In this document: in pieces, positions 52,086 through 61,498 of the stretch
Layout: every line of letters starts with the position of its first letter
Numbering within the stretch: the first letter of the stretch is position 1
Assembly (NCBI RefSeq): GCF_025907915.1
Contig: NZ_JAPAAF010000006.1
Location: 62,001-126,000, forward strand
Source of the DNA: Gaoshiqia sediminis
GTDB taxonomy: Bacteria; Bacteroidota; Bacteroidia; Bacteroidales; Prolixibacteraceae
Length of the DNA: 64,000 nucleotides
Direction: 5' to 3'
Made by a program: the position numbers and the translations under genes
Notes under the pieces: generated by a model
Databases searched by the model: none
Seen by the model: only the letters and a program-made list of their open reading frames with translations
What the model was told of the DNA's origin: nothing

Positions 52086-53867
52086 ATGAAAAAGATATTA
52101 TCAATTATATTGCCAAGCTTGCTGCTGTTTTCAGCATGTGAGAGCCGGTATTTGGATCTCGAACCTTTGGATACCATTACGGAGGCTGCATATTTTACTC
52201 AGCCGGAACATTTTGAGGCCTCTTCGAACGACTTTTACAATAAAATGATTGGATGGAGAAGCGTTGATGGTAGTAGTGTGTATGATTTTATGGATTTTGG
52301 AACAGACCTGACCGCTTTAGCCCAGGACTATGGACGCGGTGTATTGGTTGCGCCTGCCAATGATTCCTATTGGACCCGCTCGTATAAATATATTCGCGCA
52401 AATAATATTTTGCTTCAAAAAGCAGACGAATACCCCGGCGATGCATCCGAGATTGCACAATATGTCGCAGCAGCCAAATTCTTCCGGGCTTATCACCATT
52501 ATCTGTTGATGCAGCGTTTTGGCGGAGTTCCTGTTGTGACAACGGTGATGGACCTTAATTCGGAAGAATTGTTAGGAGCGAGAAAAAGCCGTTATGAAGT
52601 ATTTGCTCAGATAATGGCAGATCTTGACGATGCGATTGCCGGTTTGCCGGTAGAGCAAAACATTGCTGCTGCCGATAAAGGGCACATCAGTAAATGGGCG
52701 GCTGAAGCATTTAAAGCAAAAGCTTTATTGTTTGAAGCTACCTGGGAAAAGAATGTTGGTACAACAACTGATGGCGATGGGATCGCTAATGGCGCCGGTT
52801 CAACTAAGCCGGACGGATATCCTACTGTGAGCGAGATGTTTACATTGGCTAAAAATTTAGCGAAAGATGTAATGGATAATGGTGGCTATGAATTATGGAA
52901 CTACAATAGCCAGTTGAACAATTTAAGCAACCTGTATTTATTTGATTTGGAAGACGAAGGTTCAAACCCGGCCGGATTAGATAAATCAACCAATAAAGAG
53001 TATATCCTTTACACCATGTTTGACTATTCACTTTACCAGGGAAATGTGAATGTGAGCCATACGGTAAATTCACGTTTAGCCCCTACCCGTAAATTTATGG
53101 ACATGATTTTGTGTAAAGATGGTCTTCCTGTCGATCAATCACCATTATTTCAGGGTTACACCAAAGCGTCGGATGAATTTAAAAACAGGGATTATCGGTT
53201 GACGGCATATTTTGCAGACAACAATACCTGGGATACTCCAGCTGACGGTTCCATGAAGTTAATGGGTCCTGGTTCAGACAGTGGCGCAGGTTATGCTTGC
53301 CGCAAATTCCGTTCTTACAATTATGGTACTTATCGGGCCGCAAATACTGAATCGTTTGATTACCCGATTATCCGTTTGGCTGAAGTATACCTGATTTATG
53401 CCGAAACTTTATTGGAATTGAATGGCGGCTTATCCGACGCTGAACTAAATGAGTCGATCAATAAAATAAGAACACGTGCCGGATTGCCTGCATTAACAAA
53501 TGCATTTGTTGCGAATAACGGATTGGATATGAGAGAAGAAGTTCTTCGTGAACGTGCCGTGGAGTTATATGCAGAGAACAGTCGTTTCCTCGATCTGAAA
53601 AGATGGGGAATTGCTGAGGAGGAACTGAATAAAGACATTTGTGGAAATGTAATTGAAGGAACCGATTATGAAACTAATTCAACATTGTATTCTCCATCTG
53701 CATATCCCTACGGTGAGATCACCGTTTCAACAGGGGTTGGCGATCGTCGGGTGCTGTTATTGGATCCGTCAAGTAATAGGAACTTCCAACGCAAACATTA
53801 TCTCTATCCGCTTCCATTGGAGGAAATTAACTTGAATAGCAATTTGATTCAAAATCCAGGCTATTAA
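52086..53867 (+). CDS. SusD/RagB-family glycan-binding lipoprotein
   Basis: 593 residues. Lipoprotein signal with Cys near 18 (LLLFSACESRYLDLEPLDTI). The SusD_N part has the TPR-like helices YKYIRANNILLQKADEYPG and FFRAYHHYLLMQRFGGVPVV; the C-terminal part has IIRLAEVYLIYAETLLELNG, INKIRTRAGLPAL and VLRERAVELYAENSRFLDLK, and ends HYLYPLPLEEINLNSNLIQN. It forms the lid of the SusC transporter and binds the polysaccharide at the cell surface. Confidence 0.95.
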   Translation: MKKILSIILPSLLLFSACESRYLDLEPLDTITEAAYFTQPEHFEASSNDFYNKMIGWRSVDGSSVYDFMDFGTDLTALAQDYGRGVLVAPANDSYWTRSYKYIRANNILLQKADEYPGDASEIAQYVAAAKFFRAYHHYLLMQRFGGVPVVTTVMDLNSEELLGARKSRYEVFAQIMADLDDAIAGLPVEQNIAAADKGHISKWAAEAFKAKALLFEATWEKNVGTTTDGDGIANGAGSTKPDGYPTVSEMFTLAKNLAKDVMDNGGYELWNYNSQLNNLSNLYLFDLEDEGSNPAGLDKSTNKEYILYTMFDYSLYQGNVNVSHTVNSRLAPTRKFMDMILCKDGLPVDQSPLFQGYTKASDEFKNRDYRLTAYFADNNTWDTPADGSMKLMGPGSDSGAGYACRKFRSYNYGTYRAANTESFDYPIIRLAEVYLIYAETLLELNGGLSDAELNESINKIRTRAGLPALTNAFVANNGLDMREEVLRERAVELYAENSRFLDLKRWGIAEEELNKDICGNVIEGTDYETNSTLYSPSAYPYGEITVSTGVGDRRVLLLDPSSNRNFQRKHYLYPLPLEEINLNSNLIQNPGY

Positions 53868-53949
53868 CCAATTATCTCATTAACACAGCTTGTCGTCTCT
53901 AAATTGTTGAAAACGATCGGGGGACGATAACTCAAAAATATAGTAGAAT

Positions 53950-55566
53950 ATGAAACGGATATTTAAATACTTACTCATCATCACTGCCTTAGTTGCCGGC
54001 GGATTGGTTTATACGGCTTGTAGTGATATGGAAAAGGAATACGAAGGTTCCTTGGTCGAATACCCAGATATTACAATTGACGACTTTACACCAAAGTCAG
54101 GTCGGCCAGGTCAGGCTGTTACAATTACCGGGACCAATTTTGGTGAGTTTTCTGATGCAGCCAAGATCTATTTCAATGGTGTTATGGCAGCCGAATTTGT
54201 GAGCTATACTGATAATCAAATGGTAGTTCGGGTTCCCAACGACGCGGGTACGGGAATTATTTCCGTGAGTGTTTGGACACATACTCATGATTTTGCGGAA
54301 GATTTTACGTTCGTGCCAGGCGCCAAAATTAACGGTATAACACCAGAAGAAGGCGCTGTTGGATCACAGGTTACGATTACCGGTGAAAGCTTTGGAACCG
54401 ATGCAAGTGCTGTAACAATCCTTTTTGGAGGAGGTGTTGAAGCACAAATCGTTTCCATTACAGATAATGAAATCGTCGTGACGGTGCCGGAAGGTGGTAT
54501 TCGAGGAGCTGTAACGATGGAAGTCGGGCCACAAATTCTGACAGGGCCAATTTTTTCATACCCCTTTGTTGGTTTAAATTACCAGTTCAATGGCGCTGAT
54601 AGCGAAGGTTGGCTTTCTACACACAATTCAACTTCTGTTGTTTCAGGAGGAGCAATGAATGTGACATTCGATCCGAACCAGTTCTCGGGAACCAGCAAAC
54701 GTCGTGCTGATTTTCAATTGGCAGGTGGAGTGGAACTTCACGCCGGACTATTTCCAATTATTGCTATTAAATTGAATAAACCAGCAAATGGTAATTTTAT
54801 ACTTGATACGAATTTGGGGAGATACAAAAATGGGTCAAACAACTGGGACGGCATCCTTCAAGGGGATATCTACTATTATGATATCCGAAATACGTTTGGT
54901 TCAGGAGCGACACTTTCTCAAACTGAACCTACAACGTTAACTACTTTCCAATGGAAAATAGCAGATATCACCAGCCCGGAAACCGGATATTCAGTTGATT
55001 GGGTACAATCATTCGAAAGTTTGGATGCCTTAAATGAATATGTAGCTCTGCCTGAAGGAAAATATGTGTTTGAATTTGACGATCCAAATACGTTCGACTG
55101 GACAGCCAGTCACAACTCGACAGTCGTAATTGAAGGTGGAAAATTGAAAGTTTCCTTTGACCCGGCTCAGTTCGAAGGAACTAACAAAAGAAGGGCTGAC
55201 CTGTACAATGTAATTTTAGGGAAATTCCCTTATCCTGATGGGGCTGCAAAAGAATCCTGGATCTGTACACCGGAATACCCAATTATGGCTTTCAAAATAA
55301 CATTCAAAGAGTCCGGACTGGCAAAACCTGAGGCTGGTAATATGAAACTGGATCCTTATACCGGAAGTAATAACTCCTATAAGACTGATTTCATGTCACA
55401 AAATGTTATTTATTATGACGTATCCGACAAGTATACAGCTAGAACCGAATTGAATGTTTGGCAATTAAAGATTGCTGATATTACTTCTGCCGAAACCGGC
55501 TATGAAGTGGATTGGATCAGGACGTTCAAAACGACAGCTGAATTGCAGGCTTTCCTCGGATTATAA
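53950..55566 (+). CDS. IPT/TIG-domain surface glycan-binding lipoprotein with duplicated C-terminal domain
   Basis: 538 residues. Lipoprotein signal with Cys near 24 (GGLVYTACSDMEKEY). Two IPT/TIG domains at about 38-118 and 128-205 (GRPGQAVTITGTNFG; AVGSQVTITGESFG). After these come two copies of one beta-rich domain (about 212-375 and 378-538), each beginning W.(S/A)HNST, then DP.QF.GT.KRRAD, and ending WKIADIT or LKIADIT plus ETGY.VDW. The repeats look like DUF4979-type glycan-binding modules. It sits after SusD, the usual place for a surface binding protein. Confidence 0.85.
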   Translation: MKRIFKYLLIITALVAGGLVYTACSDMEKEYEGSLVEYPDITIDDFTPKSGRPGQAVTITGTNFGEFSDAAKIYFNGVMAAEFVSYTDNQMVVRVPNDAGTGIISVSVWTHTHDFAEDFTFVPGAKINGITPEEGAVGSQVTITGESFGTDASAVTILFGGGVEAQIVSITDNEIVVTVPEGGIRGAVTMEVGPQILTGPIFSYPFVGLNYQFNGADSEGWLSTHNSTSVVSGGAMNVTFDPNQFSGTSKRRADFQLAGGVELHAGLFPIIAIKLNKPANGNFILDTNLGRYKNGSNNWDGILQGDIYYYDIRNTFGSGATLSQTEPTTLTTFQWKIADITSPETGYSVDWVQSFESLDALNEYVALPEGKYVFEFDDPNTFDWTASHNSTVVIEGGKLKVSFDPAQFEGTNKRRADLYNVILGKFPYPDGAAKESWICTPEYPIMAFKITFKESGLAKPEAGNMKLDPYTGSNNSYKTDFMSQNVIYYDVSDKYTARTELNVWQLKIADITSAETGYEVDWIRTFKTTAELQAFLGL

Positions 55567-55579
55567 GTTGAGAATATTT

Positions 55580-55615
55580 AGACAGTCGTGCCGGTTGACC
55601 CCGGCATGATTGTCT
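55580..55615 (+). terminator. Long hairpin after the surface binding protein gene
   Basis: agacagtcgtgccgg at 55580-55594 pairs with ccggcatgattgtct at 55601-55615 (15-bp stem, two G-T pairs). No long T-run follows, so it may act as an attenuator or RNA stabiliser that lowers expression of the enzyme genes behind it. Confidence 0.5.
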
Positions 55616-55686
55616 TATAATGAGAAAAATGAAACAATAGGCAAGGGCAAGGGTGCCCCGGGAAAACAGAAATAAAAGACTGTAGC

Positions 55687-56958
55687 ATGGAAAAGAAACT
55701 AAAAAATATTATCCTGATCGCCATTATGCTGGCAGGAGGTATCCTCACATTGTATAGTTGTGGAAAAGGTGGCGATAACGATATCGTACCGGATGACAAT
55801 GAAAATCCGCCGGTGGAAGAGGAGTTCCCAATCGATGAAAATAAAACCTTTGTGCATCCGGGGCTTTTGCTTTCGCAAAGCGATTTTACCCGGATCAAAG
55901 CAAAAGTTGATGCCGGGGCTGAACCATGGATTTCAGGGTGGAATAAATTGACGGGCAATTCTCATGCAAGCTTAAATTATAGCCCAAATCCCGTTGTCAA
56001 ATTAATTCGTGGAGGAAACTCAACAGAAGAACCGGAAGCGGACAATTACAGCCGTGCCATGAACGACGTGGCAGCCGCTTATCAGTTGGCTATTCGCTGG
56101 AAAATAACCGGTGATGTTGCCTATGCCAATAAATCGATTCAGATCCTGAATGCCTGGGCATCAACCTGTACTTCAATTAGCGGAAACTCAAATAAAGCGT
56201 TGGGTGCCGGCATTTACGGATACCAGTTTGCTAACGCAGCCGAAATTATGCGCACCTACGATGGATGGTCATCTGCCGATTTTGGAGTATTCAAACAATG
56301 GATGTTGGATGTCTTCTACCCGGTAAACAAGGCTTTTATCGATACCCATTGGGGAACTTGTATTTCGCATTACTGGGCGAACTGGGATTTATGTAATCTG
56401 GCCAGTTTAATGAGTATAGGCGTGTTAACCGACAGAGCTGACATTTATAATTACGCCATCAAGTATCTGATCGAAGGTGAAGGAAACGGCCATTTGAAAA
56501 AGGCTGTGTATTATATCCACCCGGACGGGTTGGGGCAATTGCAGGAGAGTGGTCGTGACCAAGGACATGCTTTATTGTGCATCGGATTTCTGGGAGATAT
56601 TTGCGAAATGGCCTGGAAACAAGGAGATGATCTTTACGGATACGACGATTCACGGGTGCTTAAAGGTGCTGAGTACGCAGCCCGTTATAACTTTAATTTA
56701 GGGAGTGTTAGTTTTGAACCTTATAATAACTGCGATAACGTTAACCACACCGTTATAAGTGAAACAGCCAGAGGAAATGCGCGGCCAATATGGGAGGTCA
56801 TTTATAATCACTATGTGAAGCGGCAAAAAATGACAGCGCCCAATGTAACATTGGTGGCCAACATTCACCGTCCTGAAGGTGGCGGTGGCGATTATGGCCC
56901 CAATAGCGGAGGTTTTGATTCATTGGGCTTCGGAACACTTTTGTTTACCCGGGAATAG
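55687..56958 (+). CDS. Alginate-lyase-fold polysaccharide lyase (PL38-like)
   Basis: 423 residues. Lipoprotein signal with Cys near 25 (GILTLYSCGKGG), then an acidic linker. The catalytic (alpha/alpha) toroid shows HPGLLLSQSDFTRIKAKV, AAAYQLAIRWKITGD, SHYWANWDLCNLASLMSIGV, and YIHPDGLGQLQESGRDQGHA with candidate catalytic His, Tyr, Arg and Gln. The pattern is that of Alginate_lyase (PF05426) proteins, with closest feel to PL38, which cut glucuronan or alginate-type chains. The family number is from memory. It should act at the cell surface as first cutter of a uronate polymer. Confidence 0.75.
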   Translation: MEKKLKNIILIAIMLAGGILTLYSCGKGGDNDIVPDDNENPPVEEEFPIDENKTFVHPGLLLSQSDFTRIKAKVDAGAEPWISGWNKLTGNSHASLNYSPNPVVKLIRGGNSTEEPEADNYSRAMNDVAAAYQLAIRWKITGDVAYANKSIQILNAWASTCTSISGNSNKALGAGIYGYQFANAAEIMRTYDGWSSADFGVFKQWMLDVFYPVNKAFIDTHWGTCISHYWANWDLCNLASLMSIGVLTDRADIYNYAIKYLIEGEGNGHLKKAVYYIHPDGLGQLQESGRDQGHALLCIGFLGDICEMAWKQGDDLYGYDDSRVLKGAEYAARYNFNLGSVSFEPYNNCDNVNHTVISETARGNARPIWEVIYNHYVKRQKMTAPNVTLVANIHRPEGGGGDYGPNSGGFDSLGFGTLLFTRE

Positions 56959-56974
56959 CAATATTGAAAAGTTA

Positions 56975-57013
56975 GCCTTTTCCAGAAAAGGCGTTTCCCC
57001 CTTTCAGGAAACG
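56975..57013 (+). terminator. Two adjacent hairpins after the lyase gene
   Basis: gcctttt/aaaaggc at 56975-56992 and cgtttcc/ggaaacg at about 56992-57013. They sit in the 160-base gap before GH97. No T-run, so termination is uncertain. Confidence 0.4.
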
Positions 57014-57119
57014 AATAGAATGTAGTCCTGGCATTTTTTGCTCAGGTTAGAATTTTATGTCCTTGTATGAATAGATGTCTGATGTTTTAAGTTGTTTGTA
57101 ATCAGTAAAATAATCAAGA

Positions 57120-59006
57120 ATGAGATTTTGTATTTATTGCACAGGTGTATTGGTAGTAGCATTGCTTTTAAGTATGACTTGTATGGCAGAGGTAAAAGAA
57201 AACGTTAATTCTCCAAATGGGGATTTGCAATTGATTTTTTATACTGAATCAGCTAACAGCTTAAAGGCTTTTTATTCGCTTAATTATAAAGGTCAGGTTG
57301 TTGTTCAAAAGTCTGAGTTTGACATTGTTCTCGACAACCACCTCTCCGAGCTGGCGATGGCCATAAAGCCGGATGACAATTACCATTTTATCAACGATAT
57401 GAAATTCGTTTCCCGAAATGATACTTCGGTTAATACCAGTTGGAACAATGCTTTTGGCGAACGCAGCACAGTTGTCGACCATTACAATCAATCTTCATTC
57501 TTGTTTGAAAAGCGAAGTAAACCGGGCTACCAATTGCAAATCGATATCCGGGTTTATAATGAAGGGGTAGCCATTCGATATCATTTTCCGCTCAATCCGA
57601 AAGGGCTCTATTATCGGGTAATGAAGGAGAATACGGAATTTGTTTTGCCCGAAGGAACCAAAGCCTGGTATCATCGTTGGGCACAGGCACCATACGAATT
57701 GCTGCCACTCGAAAATTGGGTAGATGAGTCGGAGCGGCCATTAACCTGCGTATTACCCAACGGGCTTTATGCTTCTATCGGCGAAGCCGGATTGGTGGAT
57801 TATGCCCGCATGAAACTAAAATTAAAGGATGGTGAGCCTGGCACGCTGGTGTCATCCCTCTACGAATCAGTTGACCAAATTACCCCATTCAGTACGCCCT
57901 GGCGTTTTATTTTGGTGGCCGAAACACCCGGGCAATTGTTGGAAAACAATGATATGATCCTGAATCTGAATGCTCCTTGTGAAATTGAGAATGCAGACTG
58001 GATCAAGCCCGGAACAATCATGCGCGAAATTGCGCAAAGCAACGAAAATTCGAAAGCGCAAATTGATTTCTCCGCCGAAAATGGCGTTGATTATTTACTG
58101 TACGACTGGAAGTGGTATGGCCCCGCTTTCGATTTTGCATCGGACGCATCTACCGTTTCCATTGATCTGGATTTGCAAAAATGGATCGAATACGGGAAAG
58201 AACGTGGCGTTGGCATTTGGGTGTACGTGAACCAGCAAGCCCTGCTGACACAGATGCGCGAGATTTTCCCGATTTATAAAAAATGGGGAATCAAAGGCGT
58301 GAAGTTTGGTTTTGTACAGGTTGGTTCGCATCGCTGGACACAATGGCTCCACGAAGCGATTCAACTGGCAGCAGACAATGAATTGATGGTGAATATCCAT
58401 GATGAGTTTCGCACTACCGGTGAGAACCGAACCTGGCCCAATATTATGACCGTTGAAGGCATTCGCGGGAATGAAGAATTCCCGGATGCGACTCACAATA
58501 CCATTTTGCCTTTTACCCGCTTTGTTGGAGGCATCGGCGATTACACCGTCTGTTATATGGACAAACGCCTGAAAACAACCCATGCCCATCAGCTGGCATT
58601 GGGAGTTGTGTACTTCAGCCCGTTACAAACCATTTACTGGTACGATAAACCTGAAATGCTGGATGGTGTTGCCGAGACTGAATACTTTAAAAATCTACCT
58701 ACGGTTTGGGATGAAACCAAAGTGCTTGCCGGAGAAATTGGCCAATATGCTGTTGTCGCTCGTCGTAGTGGCGACGAATGGTTTGTTGGTGCAATTACGA
58801 ACAACCAGGGAAGAGAACTTCCCCTTAGTTTCGATTTTTTGCCCCAGGGGAAAAAATATACTGCTCAGATTTATACGGATGATGCCAGTCTGAACACCAA
58901 AACGAATGTGAAATTGAGTACAATGACAGTTTCAAGTAAATCCAATATAAGCGCAAATTTAATTGATTCCGGAGGGATGGCCATTCGGCTGATACCTCAA
59001 GATTAG
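57120..59006 (+). CDS. Glycoside hydrolase family 97 protein
   Basis: 628 residues. Sec signal at 1-23, GH97 N-terminal beta-sandwich at about 25-285, (beta/alpha)8 catalytic part at about 295-530, C-terminal beta domain. The core has DYLLYDWKWYG, GVGIWVYVNQQ and GIKGVKFGFVQVGSHRW, in which Gly397 stands at the place of the nucleophile Asp of retaining members (KVDF). Then come NIHDEFRTTG with Glu429 and VEGIRGNE with Glu452 as likely acid. The Gly and Glu429 pattern fits the inverting, SusB-like branch. Probably removes an alpha-linked sugar from lyase products; substrate unknown. Confidence 0.85.
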   Translation: MRFCIYCTGVLVVALLLSMTCMAEVKENVNSPNGDLQLIFYTESANSLKAFYSLNYKGQVVVQKSEFDIVLDNHLSELAMAIKPDDNYHFINDMKFVSRNDTSVNTSWNNAFGERSTVVDHYNQSSFLFEKRSKPGYQLQIDIRVYNEGVAIRYHFPLNPKGLYYRVMKENTEFVLPEGTKAWYHRWAQAPYELLPLENWVDESERPLTCVLPNGLYASIGEAGLVDYARMKLKLKDGEPGTLVSSLYESVDQITPFSTPWRFILVAETPGQLLENNDMILNLNAPCEIENADWIKPGTIMREIAQSNENSKAQIDFSAENGVDYLLYDWKWYGPAFDFASDASTVSIDLDLQKWIEYGKERGVGIWVYVNQQALLTQMREIFPIYKKWGIKGVKFGFVQVGSHRWTQWLHEAIQLAADNELMVNIHDEFRTTGENRTWPNIMTVEGIRGNEEFPDATHNTILPFTRFVGGIGDYTVCYMDKRLKTTHAHQLALGVVYFSPLQTIYWYDKPEMLDGVAETEYFKNLPTVWDETKVLAGEIGQYAVVARRSGDEWFVGAITNNQGRELPLSFDFLPQGKKYTAQIYTDDASLNTKTNVKLSTMTVSSKSNISANLIDSGGMAIRLIPQD

Positions 59007-59030
59007 TTTTAGTAGTAGAGAGCTTGATTG

Positions 59031-59051
59031 TGCCCGGATTCGTTCCGGGTG
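59031..59051 (+). terminator. Hairpin after the GH97 gene
   Basis: gcccgga at 59032-59038 and tccgggt at 59044-59050 form a 7-bp stem with a small loop, 25 bases after the stop. There is a weak T-run only. Confidence 0.4.
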
Positions 59052-59153
59052 CATTCATTCTTAATAAACAGAAGGAGATAGTCGAATGAGAATTGTCAGG
59101 CAATAATCACCTTAAAAGAAATACAAGAGAATAAAAATAAACTAGAAAAAACC

Positions 59154-60353
59154 ATGAAACGATCAATCTATTTAATGACGATAATGTTTTCATTGGCGGT
59201 TTTTACGTCATGCACCACAGAAACAAAAAAAGGGAGTTTTTCAGTCGATAAAATGCTGGAGTATTCGGTGCAGAAAGTTGAGACAACAATGAAAAGCTTA
59301 ACCCAAGTCGATAGTTTGCCGCGTAATATTCTTCAAGGCCAGACTGATTGGAATATAGTTGGCATTCACGACTGGTGCAGCGGTTTTTGGCCCGGCATTC
59401 TGTGGTATGCCTATGAAGCATCAGGCGATACCACTATTTTGAGTCAGGCACAAAAATTTACCGACCCGTTGCGTGGCGTGCTGGATGTTCCTGTTGATAA
59501 TCACGACTTAGGATTTATGCTGTATTGCAGCTTTGGTAACGGATACCGTTTGACAGGGGATTCAGCCTATCACGATTTTCTGCTGGAGGCAGCCGACTCG
59601 CTGGCAACGCTTTTCAATCCCAAAGTGGGCACTATTTTGTCGTGGCCCGCGATGCGTGAGAAAATGGGCTGGCCACACAGCACCATCATCGATAACATGA
59701 TAAACCTGGAACTCTTGTTTTGGGCCGCTAAAAACGGGGGAAGTCACGATTTGTACGATATGGCCGTTAAACATGCCAAAACTTGTATGACCACGCTGGT
59801 TCGCCCGGATTATTCGATTTACCATGTTGCTGTTTTTGATACGGTTGACGGACACTTTATAAAAGGGGTAACCCACCAGGGATATAGTGATGGCTCCATG
59901 TGGGCACGCGGCCAGGGATGGGGAATTTACGGCTACACCATGTGCTTCCGCGAAACCGGGAAAGATGAGTTTTTGACGATGGCCGAAAAACTGGCTGATA
60001 AATTACTGGAACGCCTTCCGGAAGATGGAATGCCCTATTGGGATTTCGATGATCCGGCTATCCCCAACTCGCCGAAAGATGCATCGGCAGCCGCTGTTGC
60101 AGCATCAGGCATGCTCGAGCTTTCAACCTATATGAAAGACGAAAACCTGAAAGCAAAATATAAAGATGCTGCTGTGGCTCTGTTGGCGAAGTTGTCTTCG
60201 AATGAGTATTTGAGTGGAGATAAAAACCAGGCGTTTCTGTTACATTCTACCGGACACTATCCAAACGGTTCAGAGATTGATGCTTCAATTATTTATGCCG
60301 ATTACTATTATCTCGAGGCATTAATGCGCCTGAAAAAAATGGATGAACAATAA
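59154..60353 (+). CDS. Unsaturated glucuronyl hydrolase (GH88)
   Basis: 399 residues. Lipoprotein signal with Cys near 20 (AVFTSCTTET). (Alpha/alpha)6 barrel marks: DWCSGFWPGILWYAYEAS, NHDLGFMLYCSFGNGYRL with Asp118, HSTIIDNMINLELLFWA with Asp180, THQGYSDGSMWARGQGWGIY, PYWDFDDPAIPNSPKDASAA and EIDASIIYADYYYLEAL. Asp118 and Asp180 correspond to the catalytic pair of GH88. It removes the 4,5-unsaturated uronate left by the lyase, so lyase and GH88 form one pathway. Confidence 0.92.
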   Translation: MKRSIYLMTIMFSLAVFTSCTTETKKGSFSVDKMLEYSVQKVETTMKSLTQVDSLPRNILQGQTDWNIVGIHDWCSGFWPGILWYAYEASGDTTILSQAQKFTDPLRGVLDVPVDNHDLGFMLYCSFGNGYRLTGDSAYHDFLLEAADSLATLFNPKVGTILSWPAMREKMGWPHSTIIDNMINLELLFWAAKNGGSHDLYDMAVKHAKTCMTTLVRPDYSIYHVAVFDTVDGHFIKGVTHQGYSDGSMWARGQGWGIYGYTMCFRETGKDEFLTMAEKLADKLLERLPEDGMPYWDFDDPAIPNSPKDASAAAVAASGMLELSTYMKDENLKAKYKDAAVALLAKLSSNEYLSGDKNQAFLLHSTGHYPNGSEIDASIIYADYYYLEALMRLKKMDEQ

Positions 60354-60376
60354 TATAACCTAAACCAGCCAGCATC

Positions 60377-61462
60377 ATGTCCCGGTTACTATTTTCAGCT
60401 ATTCTTGCTTTATTTTGTTTGTCGTGTCAACCGAAAAAACTTACTGATCGGGGAATTAATTACGATTTTTCGGAAGTGCATCTCCTGGTTCAAAGTTGGG
60501 TTGACAGTGGCTATTACGATGGAGCAGGGCTGATTATAGCCCGGGAAAATGATGTAATACTGGATACTTGTTTTGGCAGTTACACACCCGAAACACAAGC
60601 TTATATCGCTTCTTCCGGAAAATGGCTGGCCGCTGCCACCATTGCCGCCGTGGTTGACGAAGACAAACTTTCGTGGGATGATCCGGTGAATAAATGGTTA
60701 CCTGAATTTACCGATGTTAAGGGAACCGCCACACTTCGCCAATTACTTTCACACACTTCGGGTTATACCGATTATCAACCAGAGGGAGTGCCAAAAGATG
60801 ATTACCAGACATTAACAGAATCGGTTGCCCATATTGTCAATCTTCCTGCAGATACCATCCCGGGAACTGAATTTTATTATGGCGGACTGGCCATGCAGGT
60901 GGCCGGTCGTATGGCCGAACTGGCAACCGGGAAGGACTGGGAAACACTTTTTCAGGAAAAAATTGCTCAGCCATTGGGGATGAAGAATACCCATTTCACA
61001 CCTGTCGATTCGTGTGAAGGGCATAGTCCAATGCTCGGAGGTGGCGCTCGCTCAACTTTGCACGATTATGCCAGCTTTCTGAATATGATATATAATGATG
61101 GTGTTTTTGATGACAGACAAATCCTATCAAGAGAAGCCATCCGCGAAATGCAAGCCGATCAGGTTCGTGGGGCTCAAATTGTAAGCCCCAAATATGTAGA
61201 AAGGGTTCGGGCCGCTCATCATAACGGTGTTTACGGTTTGGGCGAATGGCGCGAAGAACTCGATTCGTTGGGGAACGCCGTGCTGATAAGCAGTCCAAGT
61301 TGGGCCGGAGCCTATCCTTGGATTGATAAAACCACCGGGACATATGGTTTTTTCATTACTCATGTGAATGTTGAGAAAGCGAATCAGGATGTTTTTTCGG
61401 CTTTCTATAGCAGTCCGGTTTTGATGGAAATGGTACATGATATTTATAAGAGCGTTGAGTAA
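60377..61462 (+). CDS. Beta-lactamase-fold serine hydrolase
   Basis: 361 residues. Lipoprotein signal with Cys near 17 (ALFCLSCQPKK). Serine hydrolase marks: IASSGKWLAAATIAAVV (S-x-x-K), TLRQLLSHTSGYTDYQPEG, EFYYGGLAMQVAGRMAE (Tyr-Gly-Gly at the usual Y-x-N), LGGGARSTLHDYASFLNMI. In this setting it could be an esterase that removes acyl groups from the glycan, rather than a true beta-lactamase; this is inference. Confidence 0.85.
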   Translation: MSRLLFSAILALFCLSCQPKKLTDRGINYDFSEVHLLVQSWVDSGYYDGAGLIIARENDVILDTCFGSYTPETQAYIASSGKWLAAATIAAVVDEDKLSWDDPVNKWLPEFTDVKGTATLRQLLSHTSGYTDYQPEGVPKDDYQTLTESVAHIVNLPADTIPGTEFYYGGLAMQVAGRMAELATGKDWETLFQEKIAQPLGMKNTHFTPVDSCEGHSPMLGGGARSTLHDYASFLNMIYNDGVFDDRQILSREAIREMQADQVRGAQIVSPKYVERVRAAHHNGVYGLGEWREELDSLGNAVLISSPSWAGAYPWIDKTTGTYGFFITHVNVEKANQDVFSAFYSSPVLMEMVHDIYKSVE

Positions 61463-61498
61463 GTCAGTTGAAACAATAACAATGTTAAAAGAACTAAA

